Positions 61,769 to 64,000 of a stretch of 64,000 bases of DNA are shown in pieces. The notes beneath the pieces were generated by a model that saw nothing but the letters and a program-made list of their open reading frames with translations, did no database searches and was not told where the DNA came from. Within the stretch, counting starts at the first letter, position 1. Every line of letters begins with the position of its first letter. This stretch comes from DASPWV01 sp046726375 (GTDB lineage Bacteria > Acidobacteriota > Vicinamibacteria > Vicinamibacterales > UBA2999). The stretch is from the NCBI GenBank assembly GCA_046726375.1, contig JBKPAJ010000017.1, forward strand, positions 1 to 64,000, in the 5' to 3' direction. A program made the translations under genes and the position numbers.

Positions 61769-61859
61769 CATCTAAAATGAGCGGGAGATCGGCCCGCAGG
61801 TCTGAAAGACGCTAAAATTGCTGGGTTCGGGCCTCTGCAGGGCATTTGCACGTACGTCA

Positions 61860-64000
61860 ATGACATTGAAACCGCTGGCTTTTGCAGTTTTCGCGGCGCT
61901 CACTCTGGCCGTCCCAACGGCTGCCACCGACGACCAGCCCCCCGCGCAGGCTGCGCCAGCCGCGCAACCTAGTCTGCCGCCCGCCGGTTCGGCCCCCGTG
62001 TTTACCACGCTGGAACTCCAGTTCGAGCCGGTGAACGAGTCGATCATCGAGCCGCAGACCTATCTCTATTACATCCAGAGCGCAAACCTGGTGAGCCGGT
62101 CTTCGACGGGCATCTGGTTGCCGTTCAACGAGGACACCGAACGCAGTCTGCGTGAAGATTTCAAGCGGCTGTGGGCGACCAACTTCCTCGACAACCTCTG
62201 GATCGAAGTCAAGGATCAGCCCTACGCCAACGGCGTGATCGGCAAGCACGTGATCTTCCACATGGAAGAGCGTCCGCGCGTGAAGATCGTCGACTACACC
62301 GGTTCGACCAAGATCGAGCGCACCAAGGTGGACGAGAAGATGAAGGAGGCCAACGTCTCGCTTCGTCTCGATTCGTTCCTCGATCAGGGCGCGATTCGCC
62401 GCGTCGAAGGCATTCTCCGCAACATGATGGCGGAGAAGGGCTATCAGTTTGCCGAGGTCAAGTCGCATGTCGAAGCGCTGCCTGGCGGCCCGAAACTGGT
62501 CAAGGTCGTGTTCGACGTCAACGAAGGGCCGAAGGTCAAGGTCCGATCGATCGACTTCATCGGCAACAAGGCGTTCGGCGACGGCACGCTGAAACGCAAG
62601 ATGAAGAACACCAAGAGCCAGTGGATGTTCTCCTGGATCACCGGCCGCGGCACGTTCCAGGAAGCGAAGTTCGAGGAAGACGCCGACAAGGTCGAAACGT
62701 TTTACCGCGAGGAAGGCTACATCCAGGCGCGCGTTGGCCAACCCGAAATCAAGACCCTTGAAGACTCCAAGGACAAGGAAACGCGCTGGGTGGAATTGCG
62801 CATCCCCGTGACCGAAGGTGAACGCTACCGCGTCGGCGAAGTTGGCTTCCAGGGCAATACCGTCGTCAGTACCGAGTTGCTGCGTCCTCTTCTCAAATTG
62901 AAAAAGGGCGACTGGTATTCCGAAAAGGACGTGCGCAAGTTCTTCGAAAAATCGCGCGAGGTCTATGGCGCCGGCGGCTACATGGAGTTCACCGGGTATC
63001 CCGAATACAAGTTCATCGATGCCGCGGAAGGACCTGTTGCGGGACCGGCACAATCGAGCGTTGACGTCACGCTCAAGCTCACGGAAGGCGAGCAGTACTT
63101 CGTCAACCGTCTCACGTTCACCGGCAACACGACGACGCGCGACAACGTCATCCGGCGCGAGATGCGCGTAATCGAAGGCATGCCGTTCAACACCGAGGCG
63201 CTCAAGTACAGCATTCGCCGCCTCAATCAGCTTGGCTACTTTCAGAACCTCGAGCAGTCACCGGACGCCGTCGATGTGCAGAAAACGGCGGGATCGAAAA
63301 ACGAGGTGGACGTCACGCTCAAGCTGCAGGAGCAGAACCGCAATCAGTTGACGTTCGGCGCTGGTGTGTCGCAGTTCGAAGGCTTCTTCGGGCAGTTGTC
63401 GTTCCAGACCTCAAACTTCATGGGCCGCGGCGAGTCGCTCACCGTTTCGCTGCAGGCAGGGTCGCGCGCGGAAAATTATCAGGTCGCCTTCACCGAGCCG
63501 TTCCTCTTCGATCGCAACATTACCGGCGGTATCGATATCTACAGGCGCTCGATTCAGTACATCGGGCAGTTCACGCAAAAAGCGGTCGGCGGCAACGTGA
63601 TGTTCGGCTTCCCGATATCGGGCTTTTCTCGCATGTTCCTGACCTATTCGTATGAAGGCGTCAGGGTCACTGATCTCAACCCGCTCTACCAGGATCCGCG
63701 CATCATCCAGAACAACCCGTTCTTGCAGGACTCGCTGCTCGTGGGCCAGGGCGGCAAGCGGCGCGTGAGCAAGATCACGCCGAGCTACGTGTTCAACACG
63801 ATCGACAACCCGATCTTCCCCACGACGGGCCGGCGGCTGTCGCTCTCCAGCGATTTCGCGGGCATTGGCGGCAACACCAATTTCATCAAGCCGCGCGCCG
63901 AAGGCATCCTGATTTTCCGCCACACCGGCCGCACGTCGGTCGCCTTCCGTGGCCTGACCGAGTATGTGCGTCCGTACGGAAACACCGTCGTCCTGCCACT
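61860..64000 (+). CDS. bamA: Outer membrane protein assembly factor BamA (partial)
   Basis: Runs off the window end at 64000; about 713 residues are visible. A signal peptide (LKPLAFAVFAALTLAVPTAA) is followed by a Pro/Ala-rich linker, several POTRA domains (VKVRSIDFIGNKAFGDGTLKRKM; YRVGEVGFQGNTVVSTELLRPLL; YFVNRLTFTGNTTTRDNVIRREM) and the start of the 16-strand barrel (NQLTFGAGVSQFEGFFGQLSF onward). Inserts outer-membrane barrels. It follows clpC by 91 bases, with a TAAAAT-like hexamer at 61813-61818. Confidence 0.95.
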   Translation, partial: MTLKPLAFAVFAALTLAVPTAATDDQPPAQAAPAAQPSLPPAGSAPVFTTLELQFEPVNESIIEPQTYLYYIQSANLVSRSSTGIWLPFNEDTERSLREDFKRLWATNFLDNLWIEVKDQPYANGVIGKHVIFHMEERPRVKIVDYTGSTKIERTKVDEKMKEANVSLRLDSFLDQGAIRRVEGILRNMMAEKGYQFAEVKSHVEALPGGPKLVKVVFDVNEGPKVKVRSIDFIGNKAFGDGTLKRKMKNTKSQWMFSWITGRGTFQEAKFEEDADKVETFYREEGYIQARVGQPEIKTLEDSKDKETRWVELRIPVTEGERYRVGEVGFQGNTVVSTELLRPLLKLKKGDWYSEKDVRKFFEKSREVYGAGGYMEFTGYPEYKFIDAAEGPVAGPAQSSVDVTLKLTEGEQYFVNRLTFTGNTTTRDNVIRREMRVIEGMPFNTEALKYSIRRLNQLGYFQNLEQSPDAVDVQKTAGSKNEVDVTLKLQEQNRNQLTFGAGVSQFEGFFGQLSFQTSNFMGRGESLTVSLQAGSRAENYQVAFTEPFLFDRNITGGIDIYRRSIQYIGQFTQKAVGGNVMFGFPISGFSRMFLTYSYEGVRVTDLNPLYQDPRIIQNNPFLQDSLLVGQGGKRRVSKITPSYVFNTIDNPIFPTTGRRLSLSSDFAGIGGNTNFIKPRAEGILIFRHTGRTSVAFRGLTEYVRPYGNTVVLP

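Noticed and set aside
1..64000. tRNA or rRNA genes
   Set aside because: No cloverleaf or conserved rRNA segment was recognised in the spacers, though a covariance search was not possible.

Overview
The window is a high-GC, gene-dense bacterial chromosome segment from a Gram-negative (diderm) organism: it carries BamA, Lnt, LolC/E-LolD, an RND efflux system and several outer-membrane or periplasmic proteins. The gene style suggests an acidobacterium, most plausibly Vicinamibacteria: a dnaK-dnaJ-hspR block, a FecR/DUF6600 protein, M28 and PQQ-cytochrome enzymes, a remnant that looks like the acidobacterial VWFA-related family, and many low-complexity spacer repeats. This placement is inference; no rRNA or tRNA gene was seen to support it.

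Layout. 0-11 kb (+): a secreted beta-propeller/fibronectin-III protein, then a tight cofactor operon valS-nadC-birA-coaX-unknown-rlmD, ilvE, and a YciI/MarR pair. 11-14.6 kb (-): mobA-like, argS, puuD-like. 14.7-20.3 kb (+): V4R-like protein, TPR protein, SPOR protein, lnt, and prfB with its programmed +1 frameshift. 20.4-25 kb (-): a frameshifted four-helix-bundle gene, penicillin-binding protein 1A and a FecR/DUF6600 protein. 25.1-31.2 kb (+): dnaK, dnaJ, hspR, a DnaC-like ATPase and hemW. 31.2-33.5 kb: two tandem paralogous secreted proteins of unknown function, a small outer-membrane barrel, a desaturase remnant and a repeat tract. 33.5-39 kb (+): acyl-CoA dehydrogenase, meaB, a methylmalonyl-CoA epimerase fused to a metallo-beta-lactamase, mtnP and a PfkB kinase. 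39-44.3 kb (-): TetR, membrane-fusion protein, and an RND permease whose end runs into a truncated TolC remnant. 44.3-45 kb: repeats and a VWA remnant. 45-51.4 kb (+): four small membrane proteins, enoyl-CoA hydratase, ribH, nusB, lysS, lolC/E, lolD. 51.6-64 kb: STAS protein, serine hydrolase, metallothionein, M28 peptidase, PQQ-cytochrome dehydrogenase, esterase, clpC and a partial bamA.

Genes that work together: NAD/biotin/CoA synthesis; the HspR heat-shock circuit with a HAIR-like site over the dnaK promoter; propionyl/methylmalonyl-CoA metabolism (acyl-CoA dehydrogenase, MeaB, epimerase); methylthioadenosine and nucleoside salvage (MtnP and PfkB kinase); a TetR-controlled efflux pump; and lipoprotein and outer-membrane biogenesis (Lnt, LolC/E-LolD, BamA).

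The most unusual content lies between the genes: a dispersed set of long imperfect hairpins at gene 3' ends, GGAACC-rich arrays next to gene remnants, and -10-like hexamers 6-9 bases before start codons that suggest leaderless mRNAs. No phage, IS element, CRISPR array or defence system was found. I found no convincing large undescribed system; the best candidates for novelty are the 3'-end hairpin family, the tandem secreted paralogs and the epimerase-hydrolase fusion.
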